From assembly GCA_947457745.1 (NCBI GenBank), contig CANGWT010000021.1, positions 1 to 17,109 on the forward strand: a stretch of DNA of 17,109 bases. The letters are read 5' to 3'. Every line of letters starts with the position of its first letter. Positions within the stretch are counted from its first letter, which is position 1. This DNA comes from Burkholderiaceae bacterium (GTDB taxonomy: Bacteria > Pseudomonadota > Gammaproteobacteria > Burkholderiales > Burkholderiaceae). Of the stretch, positions 1 through 6,986 are shown one piece after another. The notes under the pieces were generated by a model that had not been told where the DNA came from, searched no databases, and saw nothing but the letters and a program-made list of their open reading frames with translations. The position numbers and the translations under genes were made by a program.

Positions 1-529
1 ATTCAAATCGCGCAGTCTCACCAACGTCATAGCGAATTTGCATACGATCACGAATTTGCTTGGTCAGACTCAAATCTTCTTCAGCAGCCTTTAATTCTGC
101 ATCACGACGCATCAATTCATAAAAACGCTGCTGTACTCTTGAAATCATCTCAATTTCAAAAGAGATACGAGTTGCCTCTGCAGCACGAACATTCGCCTCG
201 GCAGCATTAACTCTAGGGTAGCGGGTATAAGGCATATCCAAAGGCTGAGTCACTGACCAAGACGTGACATTGCCGGTGGTTAATGGCCCAGATACCGACC
301 TCTGTTGTCCGGTGTTCATTTCAAACTCAGGATTTGGAATCGCGCGAGCCGAAGAGAGTTGCCCCTGAATTGCTTTAGATTGATCCCGCGCCGCCAATAC
401 CTGGGGACTCGACTCCAATGCAATCCCAATAAGTTCATTGATTGTCAGTGGCTTTTGAACTTGTGCACTGACCCCGCCTATACATAGAATATAAGCAAGG
501 AGTATCAACACGAACCTAATGGTGCTCAT
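1..529 (-). CDS. TolC/CzcC-family outer-membrane efflux protein, N-terminal part (runs off left edge)
   Basis: This is the first 176 codons of an outer-membrane channel of the TolC/NodT/CzcC type, which forms the exit duct of a tripartite efflux pump. I translated it from the complement; the frame is open from the ATG at 529 to the window edge. Residues 1-22 form a signal peptide (hydrophobic stretch ending GVSA, with cleavage before QVQ). The mature part begins with the family-typical start PLTINELIGIALESSP, then a helix rich in Ala, Gln and Arg, and later a long heptad-like helix ending in RYDVGETARFE, which resembles the RxxxGE segment seen in these proteins. The substrate cannot be told from this fragment; heavy-metal RND pumps often use such CzcC-like proteins. 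The gene follows the 94-residue unknown gene by 34 bases on the same strand, so the two may be cotranscribed. The ribosome binding site is weak. Confidence 0.82.
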   Translation of the reverse strand, partial: MSTIRFVLILLAYILCIGGVSAQVQKPLTINELIGIALESSPQVLAARDQSKAIQGQLSSARAIPNPEFEMNTGQQRSVSGPLTTGNVTSWSVTQPLDMPYTRYPRVNAAEANVRAAEATRISFEIEMISRVQQRFYELMRRDAELKAAEEDLSLTKQIRDRMQIRYDVGETARFE

Positions 530-563
530 TACGAGACTTTGAAAAAATAAATAACATCTTTGA

Positions 564-848
564 TTATCTCGCTCCACCGGATCGAAGGTAGACAAAATTC
601 CCAAAATCAGGGGTTTGAGCATGATTTTTGGTAAATAAAGCATAGATTGGGGCTGCAGGTTCACAAGATAACCATTTATAAAAATTTAAATGGTCTTGCC
701 TTGAGATTGACTCACCTATATACCGGACCCAAAGGTCGAATTGACGATAAAAAGGACTCAGATAGCTGAGCAGGCTACTCCCCACATGTTCAGAGGATAT
801 TAGATCATACTTATGACGAATCAATTGCATTAGGAATGATTCACTCAT
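564..848 (-). CDS. Hypothetical protein, 94 residues
   Basis: I do not recognise this protein. It has no signal peptide and no membrane segment, and it is rich in aromatic residues (for example the FYRQFDLWVRYIG and LNFYKWLS segments), which suggests a small folded cytoplasmic domain. Its ATG overlaps the stop of the upstream hibernation-factor-like gene by four bases (ATGA), a classic sign of translational coupling and good evidence that the frame is real. The next gene in the same direction is the outer-membrane efflux gene, 34 bases on. A role linked to the upstream protein is inferred from this coupling only. Confidence 0.6.
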   Translation of the reverse strand: MSESFLMQLIRHKYDLISSEHVGSSLLSYLSPFYRQFDLWVRYIGESISRQDHLNFYKWLSCEPAAPIYALFTKNHAQTPDFGNFVYLRSGGAR

Positions 849-1177
849 ATATAGACATGTTTTGAGAATCGGCCATATTGTTGGCTTTTGTGAAACGCCT
901 TTTGCACCAGCTTGTATATTTTCTTAAGACACATCTCAAGCGCTATGCGCTTATCTCTAGCGGTCATACTGACCTCGATTTGATGATGATCAAATGTCTC
1001 CAAGCTAACCACGCAATTTTGGTTACAAGTAGTCTTCGAAGCCGAAATTGCTGAGTAGCGAATCTTTATTTTCCGAACCATCCATAAAAGTCGTTTTAAA
1101 GAAAATTTCACTCGATTTTCTGTGAAGACTTTTAATTCTTGCTCGACCTCTTCCTTAGCTTCTAAGATCACATTCAT
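845..1177 (-). CDS. Small HPF/RaiA-like (S30Ae fold) ribosome-associated protein, tentative
   Basis: A protein of 110 residues that resembles the single-domain hibernation-promoting factor/RaiA family, which binds the decoding region of the 30S subunit in stress or stationary phase. The second half has the expected order of elements: strand (KIKIRYSA), strand (CVVSLETF), strand (QIEVSMTARD) and a long helix (RIALEMCLKKIYKLVQKAF). The N-terminal strand and helix are atypical, so this is fold-level resemblance, not a firm family match. An in-frame ATG at 1183 directly abuts the AAGGAG at 1184-1189, which is too close; the ATG at 1177 is six bases from it and is the better start. It overlaps the next gene by four bases. 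Stress-type neighbours (a UspA domain upstream) fit the idea. It could instead be an unrelated small protein. Confidence 0.55.
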   Translation of the reverse strand: MNVILEAKEEVEQELKVFTENRVKFSLKRLLWMVRKIKIRYSAISASKTTCNQNCVVSLETFDHHQIEVSMTARDKRIALEMCLKKIYKLVQKAFHKSQQYGRFSKHVYI

Positions 1178-1183
1178 TGCCAT

Positions 1184-1189
1184 CTCCTT
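1184..1189 (-). promoter_or_regulatory. Ribosome binding site that decides the start at 1177
   Basis: On the minus strand this reads AAGGAG. It lies zero bases from the ATG at 1183 but six bases from the in-frame ATG at 1177, the usual spacing. It therefore argues for the shorter protein. Confidence 0.6.
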
Positions 1190-1255
1190 TGTTAAACACC
1201 AGTACAGAATAGACAGATTTTCTTTCCTAATAAAGAAGAATTTTATTGATTTTAT

Positions 1256-1272
1256 TTCAGTATTTAACTGAA
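1256..1272. promoter_or_regulatory. Inverted repeat upstream of the small stress operon
   Basis: Six-base perfect arms, TTCAGT and ACTGAA, flank five bases. It lies in an AT-rich stretch between the terminator of the TerC-UspA gene and the start of the hibernation-factor-like gene. It could be an operator or a chance repeat. No regulator can be named. Confidence 0.25.
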
Positions 1273-1283
1273 TATTTTTAGAT

Positions 1284-1309
1284 AAAAAAATGCCCTCAAG
1301 ATGAGGGCA
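1284..1309 (-). terminator. Rho-independent terminator of the TerC-UspA gene
   Basis: On the minus strand a perfect eight-base stem (TGCCCTCA with TGAGGGCA, three-base loop) is followed by seven T residues. It lies 22 bases past the stop of the fusion gene and separates it from the small operon downstream. Confidence 0.88.
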
Positions 1310-1331
1310 AAAAGAGAACAGCAGGATAAAA

Positions 1332-2603
1332 CTAGTCGATCACTACAGCCATCAGGGCAGTTGCTGCACCAGCACCGAGAGCTGGGATACCCCAACGTTC
1401 AAGTAGAGGTAAGGAGCTTCCCGTTACCACTTCCACTGGAATATCACTGATTTCAAGTAGCTTGGCGGTAGTGGAGTTTTCAAATAAACGGCTCAGAGAG
1501 TTTTTCTTCGAAGTGCCAACCACAATGCGATTACATTCAAGTCGCGCAGCCTCGTCACGAATAGCCGTACCTTTGTCTCCGCAGACATAGGTAAAGGTAA
1601 AGTTAAGTCCCTGCTTTTCGAGATAAGCAGATGCCGATGCGGAAGCCAGAGCAGCCCGCTCAGCATGCCACTCATTAATTGTTTGCTTGCTCAAAAATTT
1701 TCCGATATGACGATACAAAGTAGGCTGTACATTGCACAGATGAAAATATGCATTTGGATCTTGACCATAAGTCTTTACAGCATGTTTTACTGCCATCTCT
1801 GAATTTTTTGAATCATCTACTGGAATCAGAATTTTATTCATATTACTTTCTCCAAAATAAGTGGACTGCTGTGATGAAACAATATTTGCAGACTCCGGAA
1901 TAACAACCGAAGGTGCAATGACCTCTTCAAGTGCATGCCTACCTCTAATAAAGCCACTAGTTAATACACCTAATACAACTACCACTTGAATGACGTATTC
2001 CAAGGCCGGGCTCTGAGAAGCAAGCCACTCTTGAGAGATAGGCTCTGAAATCATCATTTTTGCAGCCGTCCAAGCAAGGACTCCAGCGCCTATGTAAGTC
2101 ACAGAAGGGAAGCGCTCAACGAGTTTGAGTATTTGAGTTGAACCCCAAATAACGACTGGAATGCTAATGAGCAGCCCCAAAACGACGAGTACATAACTAC
2201 CGTGTGATGCACCTGCTACTGCGAGTACGTTATCTAGACCCATGATGGCATCTGCAATCACAATGGTTTTCATTGCACCCCAAAAGGTAGTGGAAGCATT
2301 GCCATGCTCATCATTCTCTTGCTCGGGATTGAGCAGACGATACGCAATCCAAACCAACAACAAGCCGCCTATCAACATCAAACCAGGGATCTTTAATAAA
2401 TAGACCACCACCAGTGTCATTGCGCTTCTGACAGCAATTGCACCAACAGCGCCCCAGATAATCGCTTTTTTCTGCAGATGTGCTGGCAGATTCCTCGCGG
2501 CCATCGCAATGACAATCGCGTTGTCACCCGCAAGCACCAAGTCAATGACAATAATTGCCAGCAATGCCGAAAAAAATTCCGGGCTAAATAGTTCCAATTT
2601 CAT
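1332..2603 (-). CDS. TerC-family membrane protein fused to a universal stress protein (UspA) domain
   Basis: The N-terminal half (residues 1 to about 220) is a TerC/YjbE-type integral membrane protein with several hydrophobic helices. It carries the two family motifs with paired acidic and Asn residues, LAGDNA (D27, N28) and MGLDNVLA (D124, N125). TerC proteins are linked to tellurite resistance and to manganese or calcium export. After a polar linker, residues 255-395 form a UspA domain starting MNKILIPVDDS. Its nucleotide loop keeps the spacing of the classical G-2x-G-9x-G(S/T) motif, but the second and third Gly are Lys366 and Asn376, so ATP binding is doubtful. The end is hydrophobic (GIPALGAGAATALMAVV). 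A strong ribosome binding site lies inside the gene just before Met255. The ATG at 2603 abuts AGAGGAG, so a TTG at 2597 is a plausible alternative start, giving a protein that begins MELFSPEFF. The next gene downstream lies past a terminator. Confidence 0.85.
   Translation of the reverse strand: MKLELFSPEFFSALLAIIVIDLVLAGDNAIVIAMAARNLPAHLQKKAIIWGAVGAIAVRSAMTLVVVYLLKIPGLMLIGGLLLVWIAYRLLNPEQENDEHGNASTTFWGAMKTIVIADAIMGLDNVLAVAGASHGSYVLVVLGLLISIPVVIWGSTQILKLVERFPSVTYIGAGVLAWTAAKMMISEPISQEWLASQSPALEYVIQVVVVLGVLTSGFIRGRHALEEVIAPSVVIPESANIVSSQQSTYFGESNMNKILIPVDDSKNSEMAVKHAVKTYGQDPNAYFHLCNVQPTLYRHIGKFLSKQTINEWHAERAALASASASAYLEKQGLNFTFTYVCGDKGTAIRDEAARLECNRIVVGTSKKNSLSRLFENSTTAKLLEISDIPVEVVTGSSLPLLERWGIPALGAGAATALMAVVID
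1850..1853 (-). promoter_or_regulatory. Internal ribosome binding site for a stand-alone UspA protein
   Basis: On the minus strand GGAG is followed by eight bases and an in-frame ATG at 1841 (Met255 of the fusion), exactly where the UspA domain begins. Translation from here would give a 169-residue universal stress protein of ordinary size. This suggests either dual products or a relic of two once-separate genes. Confidence 0.5.
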
Positions 2604-2610
2604 CTCCTCT
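2604..2610 (-). promoter_or_regulatory. Ribosome binding site that questions the TerC start
   Basis: On the minus strand AGAGGAG lies directly against the ATG at 2603 but six bases before an in-frame TTG at 2597. An in-frame TGA lies five codons before the ATG, so no longer start exists. Initiation at TTG would remove two residues. Confidence 0.45.
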
Positions 2611-2617
2611 GAAAATC

Positions 2618-2636
2618 ATCCATGAATTCCATGGAT
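2618..2636. repeat. Inverted repeat in the TerC leader
   Basis: Seven-base perfect arms (ATCCATG and CATGGAT) around five bases, eight bases before the TerC ribosome binding site. It can form a hairpin in the leader transcript or act as a DNA operator. I see none of the conserved pattern of the manganese-sensing yybP-ykoY riboswitch that precedes some terC genes. Confidence 0.35.
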
Positions 2637-2659
2637 TTCTATGGGGTTAATTTAGGCCT

Positions 2660-2683
2660 ATTTGCTTTAAGTTAAAAGCAGAT
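2660..2683. promoter_or_regulatory. Candidate LysR-regulator binding site between terC-uspA and the regulator gene
   Basis: An imperfect dyad centred on GT (core TGCTTTAA-GT-TAAAAGCA at 2663-2680, one mismatch, with partial outer matches). It contains the T-N11-A form typical of LysR-family boxes and lies about 40-60 bases before the regulator start, where such proteins usually bind their own promoter. It could also control the divergent TerC-UspA gene. Binding is inferred. Confidence 0.4.
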
Positions 2684-2723
2684 ATATATTGATAGTAATT
2701 TCGTAAAAAACTGACTATTAAAA

Positions 2724-3596
2724 ATGCTCTATAACTACCGCCACCTTTACTATTTTTGGGTAGTAGCCAAAGAAGGTAGTATGTCTCGGGCTGCTGAACG
2801 TCTCAATATCGCAATTCAGACGATTAGCGCCCAAGTGCACGAATTAGAGAAATCACTCGGATATCTACTATTTAAGCCGGCCGGTCGCGGTATTACTCTG
2901 ACTGAATCTGGATTTGCAGCCCTAGAAATTGCTGATCAAATTTTTCTCCTAGGAGAGCAACTGCCTGAGGCAGTAAGAGATGCTGCAAGCTCCCGCAAAA
3001 TCAAAATTACCGTTGGCGTCTCTGATGGACTTCCCAAGCTCGTCACTCGGCAATTGCTAGCACCGATTCTGGAAAAGAATGGTGTACAACTCATTGCACA
3101 TGAGGGTGAGTTTGAAGACCTCCTGGCTGATCTAGCCTTACATCGATTAGATATCGTGCTCGCTGATAGGCCCGCCCCTGCCAACAAAAATCTTAACGTC
3201 TATAGCGAAGAATTGATTAAGACATCAATTGCCTGGTTTGGCCCCAAGAAACTACTGAAGCAATCTAAAAAAACATTTCCAGAATGTCTCAATGAGTTAC
3301 CTGTCCTACTACCAACCTCTCACTCCAAGGTAAGACATTTGATTGACCAATGGTTTGCAGAAAATGGCATCAACCCCAATATTACGGGGGAGTTTGAAGA
3401 TAGCGCCCTACTAAAAACCTTTGCAGCTAGCGGCCTCGGTGTCTTTCCAGCAGGAGAAAGCATCAAGAAAGATTTACAAGAAACCTATCACATTGAAATG
3501 ATTGGTAAATGTAAAAATGTTTACGAATATTTTTATGCTATTCGCTCAGAGAAGAAAATTCAGCATCCGCTCGTAGAAGCAATAATTAGGCGCTAG
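2724..3596 (+). CDS. nhaR: LysR-family transcriptional regulator, NhaR-like
   Basis: A 290-residue DNA-binding regulator. The N-terminal winged helix-turn-helix (residues about 5-62, with YRHLYYFWVVAKEGSMSRAA and QTISAQVHELEKSLG) is very close to that of Escherichia coli NhaR, and the effector domain keeps NhaR-like stretches such as GEFEDSALLKTFAASG and a late YAIRSEKKIQHP. NhaR responds to sodium and activates the nhaA antiporter gene in E. coli. Here no nhaA is present. Instead the next gene, three bases downstream, is a putative sodium-dependent bicarbonate transporter, so regulation of that gene in response to sodium or inorganic carbon is a reasonable inference. It is divergent from the TerC-UspA gene across 120 bases with a dyad in between. 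There is no good ribosome binding site before the ATG. Confidence 0.85.
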   Translation: MLYNYRHLYYFWVVAKEGSMSRAAERLNIAIQTISAQVHELEKSLGYLLFKPAGRGITLTESGFAALEIADQIFLLGEQLPEAVRDAASSRKIKITVGVSDGLPKLVTRQLLAPILEKNGVQLIAHEGEFEDLLADLALHRLDIVLADRPAPANKNLNVYSEELIKTSIAWFGPKKLLKQSKKTFPECLNELPVLLPTSHSKVRHLIDQWFAENGINPNITGEFEDSALLKTFAASGLGVFPAGESIKKDLQETYHIEMIGKCKNVYEYFYAIRSEKKIQHPLVEAIIRR

Positions 3597-3599
3597 GCT

Positions 3600-4571
3600 A
3601 TGGCAAATTTCCTAGACCCAGCAATCCTCTTTTTTCTATTTGGCGCATTTGCTGGCGCAGTGAAGTCTAACCTAGAAATTCCACCACCGATTGCACGATT
3701 TCTTTCGCTCTACCTCTTGATGGCCTTGGGTCTCAAAGGAGGATTTGCCTTACATAAGTCAGGCTTTACAACAGAAATCGCACTCTCACTTGGTCTTGCT
3801 ATTTTTTTAGCCATCTTGATTCCTATCATTGGCTACCAAATCCTCAGAACCAAACTCAATACCTTTGATGCAGCAGCTGTAGCTGCAACCTATGGCTCCG
3901 TCAGTGCAGTCACATTCATTACGGCCACCCAATACTTGGACCAATTTAATATTATTTATGGAGGGCATATGGCAGCAGCAATGGCTCTCATGGAGTCCCC
4001 AGCGATCATCTTAGCAATTGTTTTGGCAAACAATGCCCGGGCTGCGCACGCAAAACAAACTCAAACAGGACTTCAACAAACGGGCATCTCAAAAATCCTA
4101 CATGAATCATTTACTGATGGTGCGCAACTCCTGCTACTTGGCTCAATGTTGGTGGGCCTCGTGAGCGGTGATGCTGGTCAAAAACTCATGGCGCCGTTTT
4201 CTATTGATCTTTTCAAAGGCATGCTTGCATTTTTTCTATTGGATATGGGCTTAATGGCCGCTAGAAACATAAAAGGTTTATATGGCAAACCGCCTATCAC
4301 TCTGCTCTACGCCATTGCTTCCCCGCTTTCACACGCCTTGATTGCACTGGCCTTTTGCAAGCTAATTGGCCTGCCGCTTGGTAATACGATTTTGCTGATG
4401 GTACTTGCATCAAGTGCTTCTTATATTGCCGTACCAGCAGTTTTACGACATGCATTACCCGAGGTGAATCCAGCCCTCTATATGGGTATGTCCCTAGGCA
4501 TCACCTTTCCATTCAATATTATTTTGGGCATCCCTCTTTATGCCATGATTGCAAAATGGGTAATGCAATAA
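3600..4571 (+). CDS. sbtA: SbtA-type sodium-dependent bicarbonate symporter
   Basis: A 323-residue inner-membrane protein with about ten hydrophobic helices. It has the features of the SbtA family (high-affinity Na+/HCO3- symport, best known from cyanobacteria): the opening LDPAILFFLFGAFAG followed by KSNLEIPPPIARFLSLYLL, the MALGLKGGFAL segment, the stretch MAAAMALMESPAIILAI, and a repeated inverted half with SSASYIAVPAVLRHALPE near the end. The start lies three bases after the stop of the NhaR-like gene, so both are in one transcript. No gene for the PII-like partner SbtB is seen in the window. In a heterotroph this protein could supply bicarbonate for carboxylases. The substrate is inferred from the family, not shown here. 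Confidence 0.82.
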   Translation: MANFLDPAILFFLFGAFAGAVKSNLEIPPPIARFLSLYLLMALGLKGGFALHKSGFTTEIALSLGLAIFLAILIPIIGYQILRTKLNTFDAAAVAATYGSVSAVTFITATQYLDQFNIIYGGHMAAAMALMESPAIILAIVLANNARAAHAKQTQTGLQQTGISKILHESFTDGAQLLLLGSMLVGLVSGDAGQKLMAPFSIDLFKGMLAFFLLDMGLMAARNIKGLYGKPPITLLYAIASPLSHALIALAFCKLIGLPLGNTILLMVLASSASYIAVPAVLRHALPEVNPALYMGMSLGITFPFNIILGIPLYAMIAKWVMQ

Positions 4572-4600
4572 GTCTATGCGTCCTACGATGAGATATTCAA

Positions 4601-5443
4601 ATGGGTATTTATTTCAATAGAACAGCAAGTGTTTTAACAAAACATGGCAAAGAACATGTATTGAGTGCAGTCTTACAGCCTGCTACCGGGATGGAAATAA
4701 AACATACTGCGGCTTACGATACTGATTTACTGGGAACTTTTACTTTGGAAACGCCCAGGCATGGCAGCCAGCTCGATGCCGTAAGAAAGAAAGCTCAGAT
4801 AGGTATGGAGCTCATCGGTACAGATTTAGGTCTAGCAAGTGAAGGGGCGTTTAGTGCCGACCCATTTACTGGGATGCTGGCATGGAATAGTGAGCTAGTT
4901 ATTCTGATTGACTCAAAGCTACAATTAGAAATTACGGGTTTTTATAGCGCCCCCGCACAAAATAATCATGCCTATGTAAAACATTGGGAGGAGTTAGAGA
5001 AATTTGCGCATACTGCGTATTTCCCATCTCATCTTCTTGTGATAAAGCCTACGGATCAATACCATCCACAATCAATCAAGAATATTGGCAATATCAAGCA
5101 ACTCAAGGATGCCTTTGAATGGGCTTCAGCGCATTCTTCAAAGGGGATTGTTTATGTAGAAAATGATCTCAGAGCGTTTGCCAATCCAACACGCATGGAA
5201 AATATCCGGCTAGCCACTCTCGATCTTGCAAATAAGATTAACTCCTTATGCCCAGCATGCCAGAATCCAGGATATTGGATCAAAGACATCCAGCGCGGCT
5301 TACCCTGCAATGCCTGTGGCATGCCCACTAATCAAGAGATCACAAAAATATGGGGATGCCTTAAATGTGAACATCGAGATATTAAGGGCATCAAGACACT
5401 TACATTTGCAGACCCATCTCTCTGCAATCACTGCAACCCGTAA
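4601..5443 (+). CDS. DUF6671-like protein with a C-terminal zinc-ribbon region
   Basis: A 280-residue protein of unknown function that I tentatively place in the DUF6671 family. The first 210 residues form a soluble domain with HGKEHVLSAVLQPATG near the start and an acidic/Gly region (SEGAFSADPFTG, residues 80-91). The last 65 residues carry four CxxC pairs: C217/C220, C236/C239, C253/C256 and C275/C278. The spacing suggests two zinc ribbons. There is no signal peptide and no membrane segment, so it should be cytoplasmic. It starts 29 bases after the bicarbonate transporter gene on the same strand and is probably the third gene of that operon, which is the only clue to its role. The ribosome binding site is weak. 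Its biochemical activity is unknown to me. Confidence 0.72.
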   Translation: MGIYFNRTASVLTKHGKEHVLSAVLQPATGMEIKHTAAYDTDLLGTFTLETPRHGSQLDAVRKKAQIGMELIGTDLGLASEGAFSADPFTGMLAWNSELVILIDSKLQLEITGFYSAPAQNNHAYVKHWEELEKFAHTAYFPSHLLVIKPTDQYHPQSIKNIGNIKQLKDAFEWASAHSSKGIVYVENDLRAFANPTRMENIRLATLDLANKINSLCPACQNPGYWIKDIQRGLPCNACGMPTNQEITKIWGCLKCEHRDIKGIKTLTFADPSLCNHCNP

Positions 5444-5497
5444 TCCACTATCTGAATTTTTCTAGATTTTGACTTGTTTTTTTATTTATTTTTTTGT

Positions 5498-6022
5498 TCA
5501 CTTCTTTTTTTGTCTTACAGCAGCACCACTCTTCTCAAAGCTTGAAAAAGAATCTGTCATAGCCGCTCGAATCAGATCAAAATTCTGTAATGCATTATTA
5601 AAAGAGGTTTTAAATATCGAGGTGTATGGCTCAGCACCCGCAGGAGAATTTTGTGTCGCCTCATTCACAAAATGAATAAGGTCATGTTGCGACTCTTTGA
5701 TCATTGCCTCAGCAATTTTTGCTAACTCTTTATTTCCGCTGGCTAAGGCCTGAAACAGTTGAGATTGATACTCGGCTACCTCTTTCGCAGCATCTTGCAA
5801 TACCTCGGCATGTACATAATCAAATGCCGTCTTAGGATCTTGCGTTTTCATGAGCTCCGCCAGTTTGGCTTGCATGCGAGAAGAAAGCTCTTGTGCAGTA
5901 CGTTGGTTTAATTGAGCAATCTCCTGAGCACTGGTTAGTGCTGCCTGGCCAGCTGCCTGAGCAGCTTTCATGCCCTTGGTCTGATTTGCCATTGCATTCA
6001 AGTCAAATGGATTCTTACTCAT
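5498..6022 (-). CDS. Phasin family protein
   Basis: A 174-residue protein of the phasin type, which coats polyhydroxyalkanoate granules. It is Ala- and Gln-rich and almost wholly helical, with the family's pattern of long amphipathic helices (AAQAAGQAALTSAQEIAQLNQ, then a second helix through KLAELMKTQDPKTAFDYVHAE and AEYQSQLFQALASGNKELA). It ends in a basic tail, RQKKK. Typical phasins are 150-200 residues. A good ribosome binding site (GGGAG, about seven bases before the ATG) supports the start. No PHA synthase gene is nearby. It is separated from the upstream prolyl isomerase gene by a terminator, so it probably has its own promoter. Confidence 0.82.
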   Translation of the reverse strand: MSKNPFDLNAMANQTKGMKAAQAAGQAALTSAQEIAQLNQRTAQELSSRMQAKLAELMKTQDPKTAFDYVHAEVLQDAAKEVAEYQSQLFQALASGNKELAKIAEAMIKESQHDLIHFVNEATQNSPAGAEPYTSIFKTSFNNALQNFDLIRAAMTDSFSSFEKSGAAVRQKKK

Positions 6023-6119
6023 GCATATCTCCCTAGTTCAATTAGTGGTTTATTTAATCTACTCCTGAATGCAGGGCATTGAGATAGAGAAATACCACTA
6101 GAGGCAGGCAAGAATGCAA

Positions 6120-6139
6120 AAGGGCGCTCAGGCACCCTT
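6120..6139. terminator. Terminator after the prolyl isomerase gene, possibly bidirectional
   Basis: An eight-base stem with one G-T pair on the minus-strand transcript (AAGGGTGC with GCGCCCTT, loop CTGA) is followed by four T on the minus strand and by six T on the plus strand. It lies 28 bases past the isomerase stop. The plus-strand tail is better, but no plus-strand gene ends close by. Confidence 0.7.
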
Positions 6140-6167
6140 TTTTGATGACCAACTAATTTAGCTTGGT

Positions 6168-6986
6168 TTAGCGTACCACGATGTTCGCACCCTGACGTAA
6201 CTGGGAGAGGAATTCAAACTGTTTTTTCTGCATCAAGCCATTGCGAATGGCTCCTTTAGCTTGCTCATAGCTTGGAGGCTTGCTAGATCTTTTGTCTTCC
6301 AACTTAATTAAATACCATCCCTGTGGCATCTGAATCGGCTTAGGAGAAACTTGGCCCTTCGATAAGGTCGTAAGAACACCAGCAATCTGTGGCAAGGTTT
6401 GCCCTGCCTGCACCCAGCCTACAGCTCCACCTTGAACCTTGTTCGGTGCGAGTGAAATACTCTTGGCCACCTTATCAAAAGACTCGCCTTTTTTAATTCT
6501 CGCTAAGGCAGCTTGTGCATCAGCCTCAGTCGCAACAGCAATGTCACTCAGCTTGTATTCCACAATCAAGCCTTGTGGGCCCAAAGAAGCAACCTCACTA
6601 TTGTATTCAGCTTGAACCTCCGCATCACTCACTGGATTTTTTGATAAGTAAGTGGACAACTCTAAGTCTGCCAAATAGTTTAGGCGAATCAAAGCTAGCT
6701 GACTATTTGCCCTTTCAGAGTTAGCAAGTCCATCTTTCTCAGCCTGTTGCGATAGGAGTGAAATTTCAATCATTTTCCCCAAGACCGCATTACGAAGTTC
6801 TGGAGAGTCTTTTTGACCTTGGGATAAAGCCGCTTGAATACCCTGCTCAACAGTATCGTTAGAAATCACTACGCCATTAACAGAAGCAGCAGCGTTAATC
6901 GGTAGTGCATTCTGAGAATATGCGGTTGTTGAAAGGCCTAAAGCTATTACAAGGCTTACAAGATAAGTGATGGAAGGGGATTTCAT
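6168..6986 (-). CDS. Secreted parvulin-type peptidyl-prolyl cis-trans isomerase
   Basis: A 272-residue periplasmic folding helper of the SurA/PrsA-like class. Residues 1 to about 24 are a signal peptide (MKSPSITYLVSLVIALGLS, then TAYS before the mature QNALP). Next comes an N-terminal chaperone-like helical region starting with ASVNGVVISNDTVEQGI, and then a parvulin domain from about residue 135 with the hallmark GGAVGWVQAGQ followed by GWYLIKLEDKR. A start farther up at a TTG (7016) is possible but gives an unlikely extra leader; the ATG at 6986 has an AAGAG six bases ahead and a clean signal peptide. The gene is between a phasin and a TauE-type exporter. Followed by a terminator. Confidence 0.84.
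   Translation of the reverse strand: MKSPSITYLVSLVIALGLSTTAYSQNALPINAAASVNGVVISNDTVEQGIQAALSQGQKDSPELRNAVLGKMIEISLLSQQAEKDGLANSERANSQLALIRLNYLADLELSTYLSKNPVSDAEVQAEYNSEVASLGPQGLIVEYKLSDIAVATEADAQAALARIKKGESFDKVAKSISLAPNKVQGGAVGWVQAGQTLPQIAGVLTTLSKGQVSPKPIQMPQGWYLIKLEDKRSSKPPSYEQAKGAIRNGLMQKKQFEFLSQLRQGANIVVR

Noticed and set aside
2604..2723. A manganese-sensing yybP-ykoY riboswitch before the TerC-UspA gene
   Set aside because: The leader is short and shows only a simple hairpin; I see none of the conserved bases of that riboswitch.
5465..5515. Very T-rich stretch between the DUF6671-like and phasin genes, taken as a terminator
   Set aside because: There is no GC-rich stem before the T runs on the plus strand, so a typical rho-independent terminator is not supported, although it may still slow or end transcription.
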